A stretch of DNA of 64,000 bases from Lachnospiraceae bacterium (GTDB taxonomy: Bacteria > Bacillota > Clostridia > Lachnospirales > Lachnospiraceae), in assembly GCA_017552715.1 (NCBI GenBank), contig JAFZOW010000085.1:39240-103239 (forward strand), given 5' to 3'. The stretch's first letter is position 1; every line of letters begins with the position of its first letter. Positions 26,840 to 36,358 of this stretch are shown here, one piece after another. Both the position numbers and the translations under genes were made by a program. The notes beneath the pieces are model-generated. The model was not told the origin of the DNA and ran no database searches. It was given only the letters and a program-made list of their open reading frames with translations.

Positions 26840-27865
26840 ATGCTTTTAGAACATCCTTTGACACTGACGACACTGATCCTGGACGGTGCAGCCATACTGC
26901 TCATGCTCTGTCTTCTGCTGTTTTCGGGACATCTTCGCAGGCACAAGCGCATGGAGGGGAAGCTTTTCTTCTTCATCTGTGTCCTGACCATCCTTTTTGC
27001 GGTGGTCAACGCAGGCAGCCATGCCATGCATTTCAGGGACTACGATACCTGGATCGTTGCCGCCAAGATCTGCCGTACCCTTTCGGATATAGCACCCATG
27101 CTCATACTCTTCCAGTGGATGGTCTTTGTGGATTACACCCTCTACAAGAGCCGTGATAATCTGTTGCGCCGCTATAAGTTCGCTTTTGTGCTGATCCTGC
27201 TCTGTATCGTGATGCTCATCGTGAATCTCTTTACGGGCATAGCCTACGAATTTGATGAAGAGCTTTTCACCCATGCCCATGTGCCTTTTTATGTGATGCT
27301 CATCATCGAATACCTGTTCCTGCTCCTGTCCTTTTTCGTCATCATCCAGTATCGTGTGCGCAATAAGGGACAGAACTTTTTCATGATCTTTCCTTTTGCG
27401 ATACCGGTACTGGCCGGCGTGGCACTGAACGATATCCATCCCGAGCTGGGTACCTTTGGCATCGGTACGGCTGTGGGCCTGGTGATGATGTACATCTTCA
27501 TGTACCGCGGTATCGCACTGGTGGATGAAGATACGGGATTTTACAAGGCGGATCTGCTGGAGCTTCTGAAAAAGGTTCCGGCCAACAGCGAGATCGGCGG
27601 TACGGGGATCGTGTTCACCTGCGAGAATGCGGATGAAAAAATACAGAAGATCCTTGCGGATAACAAGCCTGCCGACAGTATCATGGTCCAGCTCAACGAG
27701 AAGGATTACCTGCTGCTGGCCGCCGGTCAGCGGGAATCCGCCATAAAGATCCTGATCGAATGTGTCACCGAAGAGGCGGAAGAAGCGGGGCTTAAGATCA
27801 GCAGCCGTTACGAACGACAGAAGAAAGGTGAGAGTTCCGAGGAATTCCTGAAAAAGTTTGAATAA
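26840..27865 (+). CDS. Seven-helix membrane protein with degenerate GGDEF-like domain
   Basis: 341 residues. About seven hydrophobic helices lie between residues 8 and 230, then VDEDTGFYKADLLELL. This resembles the DxLTGLYN start of GGDEF domains. The region after it keeps the alternating strand/helix order, but no GGDEF or GGEEF signature is present, so no cyclase activity is expected. It may be a sensor that signals by protein contact. It is translationally close to its neighbours (4 and 19 bases). Confidence 0.55.
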   Translation: MLLEHPLTLTTLILDGAAILLMLCLLLFSGHLRRHKRMEGKLFFFICVLTILFAVVNAGSHAMHFRDYDTWIVAAKICRTLSDIAPMLILFQWMVFVDYTLYKSRDNLLRRYKFAFVLILLCIVMLIVNLFTGIAYEFDEELFTHAHVPFYVMLIIEYLFLLLSFFVIIQYRVRNKGQNFFMIFPFAIPVLAGVALNDIHPELGTFGIGTAVGLVMMYIFMYRGIALVDEDTGFYKADLLELLKKVPANSEIGGTGIVFTCENADEKIQKILADNKPADSIMVQLNEKDYLLLAAGQRESAIKILIECVTEEAEEAGLKISSRYERQKKGESSEEFLKKFE

Positions 27866-27884
27866 ACAGAAGGAGAGCTAGCAT

Positions 27885-30800
27885 ATGGACAGCAAAAATC
27901 TGATGAAGCAGCAAAAAGCCGACAACATGGAGCTGGCCGTGATGCAGAGCCGTGTGGGGGATATGATGCAGGAGGGCTTTGAGCTTGAGCAGCCCCGCAT
28001 CTTCGGCGACAGAGAAAAAGACCGTGCGAAGCTGAGTGTAAAGCGTGCGGAAAAGGACAATGATTACATCTCCTATGCGCTGAAGCATACGGAAGAGTTC
28101 AATCTGGACCTGTCTAAGAAGGCGCGGCTGGAATCCATGCAGGGCCGGAACCTTTCCAATATCCTTCTGAACAATCATCGTTATAAGAAAGACAGTGAGG
28201 AGATGGACAGGGTGAAGAAAACGGTAGCCGCCGTGGAAGAGGCTATCGTTGCACCGATCACCCCGGTAAATGCCAGAGAAGACGACGGACCCATCACCAA
28301 ACGTAAAAAGAGGGCACAGGGACTGGAAGCGGTACAGATCAAATACCAGGACGCCATCGATGCCTGCCGGAAGTATCTGGAAAAAAAGACGCCCAATACG
28401 GATAAGGGGATCGAGCGCTACAATCTGGTAAAGGATAAGATGAACAACCTCTTAAATGAGGTCAATCAGCTCTTCTTCGCCAAGCAGATGCTCTTCCGGG
28501 GAAACCTCCCGATGGAGACGCAGACTGCGAAGGAGCTTATGGTGGCGGCGCGGCAGTATTCGGCAGAACAGCCGGTCATCACTGAGGAGATGAAGAATGA
28601 GTATAACAAAAAAGCGTACGGCGCCGAAAAGGATTACAAGGTACGGGAATACAGGGAGGGTGACGTTGGAAGGGACGGCGTGGATCCGCCCGAAGTAACG
28701 ACAGCGGTAAACATGCTGCGTCTGGATTACCTTCCCGATGCGCTGGTGAATAAGGCCGATAAAAAGGAAAGGCAGGGAATGCTGAATCTGCTCAAGAAGA
28801 TCCGAAGACAGCTGGAGAGCTTTCCGGAAGATAAGATGACCTGCTTCAGCTTTGTGATCGACGGAACGGTGTTCAATCTGTTCAGAACGGAGAATGGCGG
28901 CCTGACACTGGATTTCTCCATCCGGCGCGGCACCCTGGCGAACAGGAAGGTAATGGAGCAGGTATCTTTCCAGCTGAAGCTGGGGATGACGGCCAAGCAG
29001 CTCGCCGAACAGATGGGGCGGAATATGATCGAGCACGAGGAGATGTTTGGGGAGGAGAACACCTCGGAGATCCTGAATTCCATGCGTTCGCTGGGGCCCG
29101 ATTCCACACCCGAGGAGACGGACCGTGCCGCCGGCATTGCCTCTGCCCTGCTGCGTAAGCGCCTGGGCGTTGTGAATCGTGAGCTTACCCATATTCCCAA
29201 GAAGGAACAGGTGGAACTGGCGATCATGCTCAATTCAAAGAACCGTGATATGACGCCGGAGCAGATCAAAGAATATATCAGAAATTACGAATATGGCACA
29301 GATAAAGCAGCCAAGGAACAGGAGAAATCCAAAAAAGAAGAAGAACTGAAGCAGAAGCTGAAGGACCTGGACACCACAGCGAAACATGAATTCGGCTTTG
29401 AGGGTATGGATCAGCTGGTGAAGGAGCGGGATCTGGACGAAAAGCTGAAGGAGCTTACGGAAGAAGAGAACGAGCAGGCGGAAAAGGAAAAGGATGCTCC
29501 CGCGAAGCAGCTGGATATGGTCACGGAAGAGAAGCAGCGCGTGGAGCATAAAGAACCCAGGCAGCGGAATGTGGAGGTGAAATTCCCGGAGGAATCCCTG
29601 CAGGCCGAGAAGGGTTACAGGGAGCGGAGAGTTGCTGTACAGAAAGAGCTTGAGGCCCTGATGCAGGAGATCGAGATACAAAAGAAGCAGTATGATGAGC
29701 TGGCAGAGCAGGAAATCCTGAAGATCTGGGATAAGGTTGATGAGAAGGTCGGGAAGCTCGAAAAAGAACGGGAAAAGATCGAGCAGGAATGTGACGCAAA
29801 GCTGAAAGCGATCATCGACCGTTACGGCGAGATAACCAAGAGTAAAGAAGCAGCTAAGGCTTTTAAGGAGGAACAGGACCGGCTTGAGGCGGAGAGGAAG
29901 ATGCGTCTTTCGGAGTACGAGAGAGAGGTCGAAGCATATAACCGCCGGGTTCAGGATCAGGTGGATAAGCAGGAGGTCAGATTCTCCGCTAAGGAAAGAA
30001 AAGCCAATGCGGCGCGTTATACGAAGGAAGCGCAGCTTCGTAAGGAGCTTAAGGATCTGGATAAGAATCTGGACCTTATGAATACATGGAAGGATTATTA
30101 CACCCGCATGTTCCTGCGGGACGACGATGTAATGGCCGGAGACTTCGTTGTGGTGGATAAGAAGACGGAGCGGGATAAGAAGCTGGATGCCATGAGAAAC
30201 CGGCCCATGGGCTTCTACGAATGGCAGAACAAGCTGGAGGAAGAAGCAAAGCAGCGGCAGTCTGAACAGGACGAAAAGGAAAGGGTCCGGGAAGAGAAGA
30301 AACGGAATAAAGAGCTGCTTCTGAAGGATTATGATACCATCACCCGGGAGCTTAAGACACTGAAGGAAACGGATATCAGCAATACGACCGACCGTCTGAT
30401 CAACGGCACGGACACACTGGAACTTCTTGAACGCCGTAAGAAGGCGGAAAAGGACGGAAGCCTTAAGAATAAGGTCGTTTACGGAAAGGATCTGGAGATC
30501 GAAGATGAGAATAAGACGGAAGCCCGTACGAAAGTTGACCAGGAAAACTCGCGCCGGGAGCTGAAGAGACTGCAGGATCAGGAGAAGGCGCTGGCGAAGA
30601 CCATGGAGGAAGCGGAAAAGGCGCTGGCAGAGGCGGAGAAGGATCCCGCAAAAGTCACGCCGGAGGCGCTGGAGCAGTTAAAGGTCAACCGCAAGAAGGC
30701 CGTTAAGGACCATAAGATGGCGGTGAACCGTGTTGATCAGCATGTAAAAACAATGGGTTATTATGTCGAGACGCTGGAGGGGATCAAGAAGAAGCGTGAG

Positions 30801-33800
30801 GACCGGGTGGAAGCGGAGCGCCTGGAAAAGGAAGCCAAAGAAAGGGCCATCGCTGAAGGAAGGGAATGGACGAAGGAAGAGGAACAGATCAGGGACTTCC
30901 TGGCCGAATTCGTCTGCTCTGCCGAGACCTGGGAGCTGGATACGGAAACGGAGCCGGGAGCAAGGCTTTTGAAGCTCTTTAATAAGAATTCGGATCTGAT
31001 CGTGCTTGCCATCAGTGAGCCCAAAAAGTTTGAAGACCTGCTGGACGGCTTCTTTAAGAAGCTGCCCCTGGGGATCTTCGGGGATGAGGCTGCGGCGGGA
31101 GGAATGAAAAAGCTGATCCTCGGTTATGTTTCCAATATGCAGAAGCTGGCGGCCGAGACCGTAAAGGAGCAGAGGGAAGGGCTGGCCGAGCGGGATAAGG
31201 AACGCATTATCCGTAAGAAGCAGAAGGAGCGCGAGATCAGGAAGCGGAAGGATGTGATCCCCGATTTCTCACCCATGGCCGAGCTGGAAGCTCTGATGGA
31301 AGGCCGGGAAGTGGAAGAACCGGAGCCCGAGCAGAAAGAGGAAGAGCAGGAAGAGGAAGGCGTATTCGGCAAAGCCATCGGCTTTTTGGGAGGCCTGTTC
31401 AAGAGCGCCGATGCAAAGGCGGAAGAAGAAAAGAAGAAGCAGGAGAAGCTTAAAAAACAGCAGGATAAAGACGCTAAGAAGATGGGCTTTACGGAGCGGG
31501 AGCAGAAGGAGATCGACGAGGCCTTCGGCGATTCATTTTTGGATAAGCAGCTCCGTCAGAAAACGGATGCGGAGCTCATAGCGGTGGGTGTAAAATCCCA
31601 GCTGGCCGGGAAGCAGAAAGAGATCATGGAAAAGATGATCAAGGCGGAAGGCGATCTGGATCTTTACATGCGCAAGACCCTTCAGGAAATGAAGAAGACC
31701 GTGACGAAATACCTGAAGAAGAATATGGGCAGCAGCGGCAAGGAAGAAAAAGTCGAAAAGGTGGAGTACTACCGGGAGAGCGGCATTTCCAAGGAGGAAC
31801 GTGATAAACGTATCGACAAAGGAAATACCCAGCTGGGGAAGATGATCGAAAATGCCATGACCAGCGATCAGGGTGAAGGACAGTTCCTCCGCAACGTTAT
31901 GAGCAATTACCTGGCGGAGAGCAGCACGCTGGACCTGCGCAACATGCTGGCCAGCGGTATACGCAACGCCAAGCCGGTAAAGCTTTCGAAGGATCCGAGC
32001 GATAAGGAAAAGATGCAGTCTCTCAGCAGCTATGTGGGCGGCGTCTTTAAGGGGGCAGGCCCTCTGATGCAAAAGCTCCTGCAGGGCGTGCCGGGAAGCA
32101 TTATCCCTCCGGGGCTGGAGGAGGCCTTTGAAGATGTGAAGGGCAATCTGGCGCCCATTCCCAAGGAGATCGTGGAAGCGGAGCTGCTGGCCATGGTAGA
32201 GCGCAGTAACGGCATGATCTCCAAGATCGTGATCAATCGCTCACTGGGAGCTGCTTCCGTAGGTCAGGCCTTCCTCTGCGATGTGTATGATGCCGAAGGT
32301 CATTATAAGAGCGTGGTGATCAAGCTGCTGCGTCCGGATGTGCGTAACCGCATGCTCCGTGAAGAAAAGATCATGAAGCGGGCGGCCAGGGATGCGGGCG
32401 AAGGCATGGCCAAGACCTATAACGGCCAGCTGGAACGCTATCTGGAGGAGCTGGATCTGACCATCGAAGCCAGGAACTGTGAGCTGGGTAAGATCTATGA
32501 CGATCCGGATTACCAGATCTCGGCAATGAAGGTAAACCGCAGTATCGCGGGCACGCCCAATTCCATGGTGGTCGACCTGGCCCCCGGGGATACCGTGACT
32601 AATACGCTTAAGAAAAACCGCCAGTTCCGGGATGGCCTGATGAACAAGTATTATGTGCGGGATGAAAAGGGCGAGGTCGTGAAGGAGGGCGATAACCCGA
32701 AGCTTCATATTCCCGCCGGGGCGGATATCAGCGATCTGAAAAAGGATCTGGCCAAACAGCTTTCCATACTGCAGGACCAGCAGAAGCGCCTGTGCCGGCT
32801 TTCGGAGAAATGGGTAGACGAGGCGGTTTTCGGCAGCGGTTACTATCATGGGGATCTGCATGGCGGAAATATCATGATCAGCGAGAATGATCTGACGGTC
32901 ATCGACTTTGGAAATGCTACCAAGCTGGATAGTTTCCAGCAGGAGAAGGTGACCCTGCTTTTGATGGCCGCGGCTGCGGGGAGCGGCTCCGGCTTCATGG
33001 AGGGCTTTGAGGCACTGCTCTCGGAGGATTCCAAAAAGATGCTCACGAAGGAAACACGCGCGGAGCTGGAAGCGGTCTTCGGAGAAGTGATGAAGCTGGG
33101 AGAATTTACCAGCGCGGCCGAGCGTATCGGTGCGGCCCTGGTGCGCGCCCAGAAGATGGGCTTTGAGCTCCCGGCCGCGATCTACGGCTTCCAGCAGTGC
33201 CAGATGCGTCTGCAGAATACGATCGCGGATTTCAATAAAGAGATCGGGCAGATGCAGAAGATCATCCGGCAGCTGGATCAGGTGAGCGACAATACGGAGT
33301 TCAGTATAAAGAAAACTTATGACGCATATAAGGCTGATGACGTCATAGGGGATGCGATGAAGCTCACTCTTCTTCCTTCGGAAGGGGAGGAAGTGAAGGC
33401 GCTGATCCGTGATAAGGATTCCCGCAAATTCGTAGACAGCATACTCGGAATGACGGGAATAAACGTACAGGTCGTGTTGGGAAACGACGACGACATTCTG
33501 GAAAACATGATCTTCTTCCATGAAGGAGCTGAAGTGAATATCTATCACAATATAGCGGAGAACCTCCTGGAGTGGGAGGAATGGAAAAAGATCTTTACGG
33601 ACCATGGCTTTGAGCCGGCAGCGTATCAAAAGAATAGTTATTCGAAAAAAGATAGCCAGGCCTACGAGGATAAGAAGAAAGCCGTCGGCGTGGACGGGAT
33701 GAGGGCGCTCACACAGGCCATCCGTGCAAAGATGGAGGTTTTTGATGTGAACGGAGCCCTCAAGGAGCTGCGTAATGCCCAGGACGCCGGGAAGAGCGAA

Positions 33801-34490
33801 GAGGAACTTAAAGTTCTGGAGGATAAAGTACTGGAGCGTATCAGGAACTATAAGGAAGCTCTCGAAAAGAGAAGGATCAAGACACTGAAGGAAAAGTATC
33901 TGAAAGAGTTTGAGGGCAAGGATGAAGATGGTGACGAGGATGAAGAACTGATGCAGCAGCTCCAGATGCAGAAAAATGATACGAGAACACCCGAGCAGAA
34001 GGCGGACGATAAGATAAAGACAGTGGAATTCGCCTTTACCACGGACGGGCTCTTTAAGGAGATGAAGGATAAGCTGAGGAATCCCAAAAAGCTCGCGCAG
34101 GCAGAGGAGGAAATGTCGCAGCACTTCGAAAACAAGGTCTTCGGAGAAAAGCTGAAGAACGCCTTCTACGCCTACAAGACTGCGGTGGAAAGCAATGATG
34201 CACAGAAAGAGGAGCGCTTAAACGATCTGATCAAAGCTTATCAGATGCCTTCGCTGTTGAGCCTTAAGGAAGGCAAGAAGATCAAGCTGGATCCCGTGGA
34301 TTTCTCGAAGCCCGATGCTTTTGTAAATGTGATGTCGCGCGTGCTCAACGATAAGTGGAGAAAGGCCCTGAAGGATGTAGGAAAGATCCGGAGCTTCAAA
34401 TACGCCTGGCGTATCATGGGCGACCAGAAGGGGCGGAATCTGGGCATCAAAGATGTGTTCTCTCTGATCAAAGAGCTTATGAGCAACTGA
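27885..34490 (+). CDS. Giant coiled-coil protein with embedded ABC1/UbiB-type kinase core
   Basis: 2201 residues with no signal peptide or membrane segment, so cytoplasmic. Residues 1-480 are helical with a short beta patch (FSFVIDGTVFNLFRTENGG, about 320-345). About 480-1200 are long Lys/Glu-rich coiled coils. About 1385-1800 hold an ABC1 (UbiB/ADCK) kinase-like fold: a QKLLQGVPG stretch where KxGQ normally lies, LGAASVGQA (about 1454-1462) for the Ala-rich loop, VVIKLLRPDV with Lys1480, HGDLHGGNIM (His1655) and VIDFGNA (Asp1674). The catalytic and metal residues are thus kept. ABC1 proteins usually have about 550 residues, act at membranes and bind ATP in quinone or lipid metabolism. Nothing of that kind surrounds this gene. 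The ATG at 27885 follows AGGAGAG. Substrate unknown. Confidence 0.8.
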   Translation: MDSKNLMKQQKADNMELAVMQSRVGDMMQEGFELEQPRIFGDREKDRAKLSVKRAEKDNDYISYALKHTEEFNLDLSKKARLESMQGRNLSNILLNNHRYKKDSEEMDRVKKTVAAVEEAIVAPITPVNAREDDGPITKRKKRAQGLEAVQIKYQDAIDACRKYLEKKTPNTDKGIERYNLVKDKMNNLLNEVNQLFFAKQMLFRGNLPMETQTAKELMVAARQYSAEQPVITEEMKNEYNKKAYGAEKDYKVREYREGDVGRDGVDPPEVTTAVNMLRLDYLPDALVNKADKKERQGMLNLLKKIRRQLESFPEDKMTCFSFVIDGTVFNLFRTENGGLTLDFSIRRGTLANRKVMEQVSFQLKLGMTAKQLAEQMGRNMIEHEEMFGEENTSEILNSMRSLGPDSTPEETDRAAGIASALLRKRLGVVNRELTHIPKKEQVELAIMLNSKNRDMTPEQIKEYIRNYEYGTDKAAKEQEKSKKEEELKQKLKDLDTTAKHEFGFEGMDQLVKERDLDEKLKELTEEENEQAEKEKDAPAKQLDMVTEEKQRVEHKEPRQRNVEVKFPEESLQAEKGYRERRVAVQKELEALMQEIEIQKKQYDELAEQEILKIWDKVDEKVGKLEKEREKIEQECDAKLKAIIDRYGEITKSKEAAKAFKEEQDRLEAERKMRLSEYEREVEAYNRRVQDQVDKQEVRFSAKERKANAARYTKEAQLRKELKDLDKNLDLMNTWKDYYTRMFLRDDDVMAGDFVVVDKKTERDKKLDAMRNRPMGFYEWQNKLEEEAKQRQSEQDEKERVREEKKRNKELLLKDYDTITRELKTLKETDISNTTDRLINGTDTLELLERRKKAEKDGSLKNKVVYGKDLEIEDENKTEARTKVDQENSRRELKRLQDQEKALAKTMEEAEKALAEAEKDPAKVTPEALEQLKVNRKKAVKDHKMAVNRVDQHVKTMGYYVETLEGIKKKREDRVEAERLEKEAKERAIAEGREWTKEEEQIRDFLAEFVCSAETWELDTETEPGARLLKLFNKNSDLIVLAISEPKKFEDLLDGFFKKLPLGIFGDEAAAGGMKKLILGYVSNMQKLAAETVKEQREGLAERDKERIIRKKQKEREIRKRKDVIPDFSPMAELEALMEGREVEEPEPEQKEEEQEEEGVFGKAIGFLGGLFKSADAKAEEEKKKQEKLKKQQDKDAKKMGFTEREQKEIDEAFGDSFLDKQLRQKTDAELIAVGVKSQLAGKQKEIMEKMIKAEGDLDLYMRKTLQEMKKTVTKYLKKNMGSSGKEEKVEKVEYYRESGISKEERDKRIDKGNTQLGKMIENAMTSDQGEGQFLRNVMSNYLAESSTLDLRNMLASGIRNAKPVKLSKDPSDKEKMQSLSSYVGGVFKGAGPLMQKLLQGVPGSIIPPGLEEAFEDVKGNLAPIPKEIVEAELLAMVERSNGMISKIVINRSLGAASVGQAFLCDVYDAEGHYKSVVIKLLRPDVRNRMLREEKIMKRAARDAGEGMAKTYNGQLERYLEELDLTIEARNCELGKIYDDPDYQISAMKVNRSIAGTPNSMVVDLAPGDTVTNTLKKNRQFRDGLMNKYYVRDEKGEVVKEGDNPKLHIPAGADISDLKKDLAKQLSILQDQQKRLCRLSEKWVDEAVFGSGYYHGDLHGGNIMISENDLTVIDFGNATKLDSFQQEKVTLLLMAAAAGSGSGFMEGFEALLSEDSKKMLTKETRAELEAVFGEVMKLGEFTSAAERIGAALVRAQKMGFELPAAIYGFQQCQMRLQNTIADFNKEIGQMQKIIRQLDQVSDNTEFSIKKTYDAYKADDVIGDAMKLTLLPSEGEEVKALIRDKDSRKFVDSILGMTGINVQVVLGNDDDILENMIFFHEGAEVNIYHNIAENLLEWEEWKKIFTDHGFEPAAYQKNSYSKKDSQAYEDKKKAVGVDGMRALTQAIRAKMEVFDVNGALKELRNAQDAGKSEEELKVLEDKVLERIRNYKEALEKRRIKTLKEKYLKEFEGKDEDGDEDEELMQQLQMQKNDTRTPEQKADDKIKTVEFAFTTDGLFKEMKDKLRNPKKLAQAEEEMSQHFENKVFGEKLKNAFYAYKTAVESNDAQKEERLNDLIKAYQMPSLLSLKEGKKIKLDPVDFSKPDAFVNVMSRVLNDKWRKALKDVGKIRSFKYAWRIMGDQKGRNLGIKDVFSLIKELMSN

Positions 34491-34507
34491 GAAAAGGAAA
34501 TGATGAG

Positions 34508-35449
34508 ATGAAGATATCGATGCTTCGGGAAGAGTATTACGATTTTTTTGCGGAACTGGACCCTTTCTTCTTTCTGGAAAGGGCACAGCTGCCGGGTTAT
34601 CTCTGCCTGGGAGCCGTTATGGAAGGAGAGCCTTTTGATAAGCCGGCGGCTCTTATGGTACTTCGTGCTTCGGAAGATGCCCTGATCGTGGAATGGCTCT
34701 TTGTGAAAGGGGAGTACCGTATGCAGGCCGTCGGACGGGATATGATGGGGCATGCTTTCCGTCTGGCGAGGGAGGGCGGACTGGAAAAGCTTTGTTTATA
34801 TGTAAATAAAGAGTACGGACGCTCGGAAGTATGCCTCTTTGAAAAGTCGTTTCTGGATGAGTACAACTTTACTCTCGAGCAGAAGCTCGGCGGAGAGTGG
34901 CTTACGGACGTGGAGAGCATCCTTGCCCTTCCGGGCTATGAGGATGCGGAGGATATACTGCCGGAAACGCAGCCTCTGGGAAGCCTGAAAAGCACCGAAC
35001 GGAGCGCGTTCTTACAGGAGATGGCAAAGAATGACAAGGCAGTGATGCTCTTTCCTTCCGATGATTCGGATATAGGCTTTGATCCGGAGCTTTCACGGAT
35101 CTCCCACTCGGGGGGGAAGATCACGGGGGCTATACTGTATCTGGATATCCAGAGCAGTCTGTACGTGTGCGGTATGCTGGCCAGAAACAAAACGGAGCTG
35201 CAGGCGCTGGTTTGGAGTTCCGTGTCGGCAGCAGCGAAAAAATACGGTGCGGATAAGCAGCTCCGCATCATCTGCTATACGGAGCAGTATAAGCAGCAGC
35301 TGAAAGATCTTCTTCCGGATGAAGCAGTGCAGAATGAGCTTTTTACCGCATCCGTGGAAGAGTATTTTGCGACGCTATCGGAAGTAAAGGCACTGAAGGA
35401 GGATATGCCCGTGATAAGCGAAGTTATCCTTCCGGGAAAAGTGACCTGA
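34508..35449 (+). CDS. Tandem GNAT-like protein (second of three)
   Basis: 314 residues from ATG 34508 (AAGGAAA 7 bases upstream); the open frame before it overlaps the giant gene and has no ribosome site. N-half: LIVEWLFVKGEYRMQAVGRDMMGHAF resembles the GNAT acetyl-CoA strand and helix (residues about 63-90), followed by LCLYVNKEYGRSEVCLFEKSF. C-half: ITGAILYLDIQSSLYVCGML, a helix and LRIICYTEQYKQQLKDLLP. Layout is like the genes at 25984 and 35470. Catalytic activity is uncertain. Confidence 0.55.
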   Translation: MKISMLREEYYDFFAELDPFFFLERAQLPGYLCLGAVMEGEPFDKPAALMVLRASEDALIVEWLFVKGEYRMQAVGRDMMGHAFRLAREGGLEKLCLYVNKEYGRSEVCLFEKSFLDEYNFTLEQKLGGEWLTDVESILALPGYEDAEDILPETQPLGSLKSTERSAFLQEMAKNDKAVMLFPSDDSDIGFDPELSRISHSGGKITGAILYLDIQSSLYVCGMLARNKTELQALVWSSVSAAAKKYGADKQLRIICYTEQYKQQLKDLLPDEAVQNELFTASVEEYFATLSEVKALKEDMPVISEVILPGKVT

Positions 35450-35469
35450 ATATCTAAAGGAGGGGTTCA

Positions 35470-36333
35470 ATGGCTAAGTACAGACTGGTTCGGATCAGAC
35501 ATGATAATGATCCCGAAGAAAAAAAGATCTTTCGATTTGCCGCGTTAGGCAAAGGAAAGGAGGTACTTGGAGAACTGGAGCTCTTTTTTGAAGATGCACT
35601 GGCAATGATACCGTACATCTTTGTGCCCAAAGAGATGCGCCGACAGGGTGTGGGGAGCTTTCTTCTTCAGACGGTTGTGGATGAGCTGGATGATTCCGAA
35701 CTCTTTACTCCTCTGGAGATCCGCTTTGTGCAGGAGCAGGAGAGTGAGGAACTGTATAAGTTCTTTATGGCACAGGGAAACTTTGATCTGGAGCCCACCG
35801 GCAGCAGCTACTTTACCGTTTCTCCCGCTCAGCGAAAGAAGCTCTCCAAATGGCAGCAATTGAGCCGGACGGAATCCAGCGCGGAGGAATTCTTCTCCCT
35901 TACGGAAGAGGAGCGTCGGGATTTCTATGATCGCCTTCAGGAAGAGGATGATCTTGGCGGTCCCCTGGAGCGGGAGGAGGAGGATTATGATAAACGCCTC
36001 TGTTTTGCCAGTCTGTCGGGAGATCAGATCATGGCTGCGGTATTTATGCAGCCGGTATCGGAGGATGTGCTGGACGTGTCCTTCCTCTATGCCAGGCAGG
36101 GGCATCCCACGGCCTTAAGGGACGTGCTCTGCGCGGCCATCAACGCTGTAGATGAATTGTACTCCAACGCCACGCTGCAGTATACGATCATCACGCCGGA
36201 AGGCCTGGGCATCATGCGGGGGATCTTTGGTGACGGACTTGAGGAAAAGCCTGTGATGGTTGCCCGTTGGGACGGCTTGTCCAATGCAGGAATGCAGGAA
36301 CTGGGTGAACTGATGGCGAAGAGCTTCGCATAA
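35470..36333 (+). CDS. Tandem GNAT acetyltransferase-like protein (third of three)
   Basis: 287 residues. The N-half is a clear GNAT: IFVPKEMRRQGVGSFLLQ is the acetyl-CoA loop (Arg57-x-x-Gly60-x-Gly62), followed by LEIRFVQEQESEELYKFF in the place of the last strand and helix. The C-half (about 175-285) repeats the fold without the loop: LCFASLSGDQIMAAVF, DVSFLYARQGHPTALRDVL, YTIITPEGLGIMRGIFG. It is the best preserved of the three tandem-GNAT proteins. AGGAGGGG precedes the ATG, and the 3362-codon gene begins 25 bases later. Confidence 0.7.
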   Translation: MAKYRLVRIRHDNDPEEKKIFRFAALGKGKEVLGELELFFEDALAMIPYIFVPKEMRRQGVGSFLLQTVVDELDDSELFTPLEIRFVQEQESEELYKFFMAQGNFDLEPTGSSYFTVSPAQRKKLSKWQQLSRTESSAEEFFSLTEEERRDFYDRLQEEDDLGGPLEREEEDYDKRLCFASLSGDQIMAAVFMQPVSEDVLDVSFLYARQGHPTALRDVLCAAINAVDELYSNATLQYTIITPEGLGIMRGIFGDGLEEKPVMVARWDGLSNAGMQELGELMAKSFA

Positions 36334-36358
36334 GATAAAGGAAAGGGGATTACGCGAA

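Noticed and set aside
32241-34124. Minus-strand frame of 627 codons
   Set aside because: Antisense to the ABC1-kinase region of the giant gene; Leu/Phe-rich as expected for the reverse of Lys/Glu codons.
27885-34490. Phage tape-measure or tail protein reading of the giant genes
   Set aside because: No capsid, portal, terminase or baseplate genes are nearby. The kinase core and partner-switching genes do not fit a prophage.
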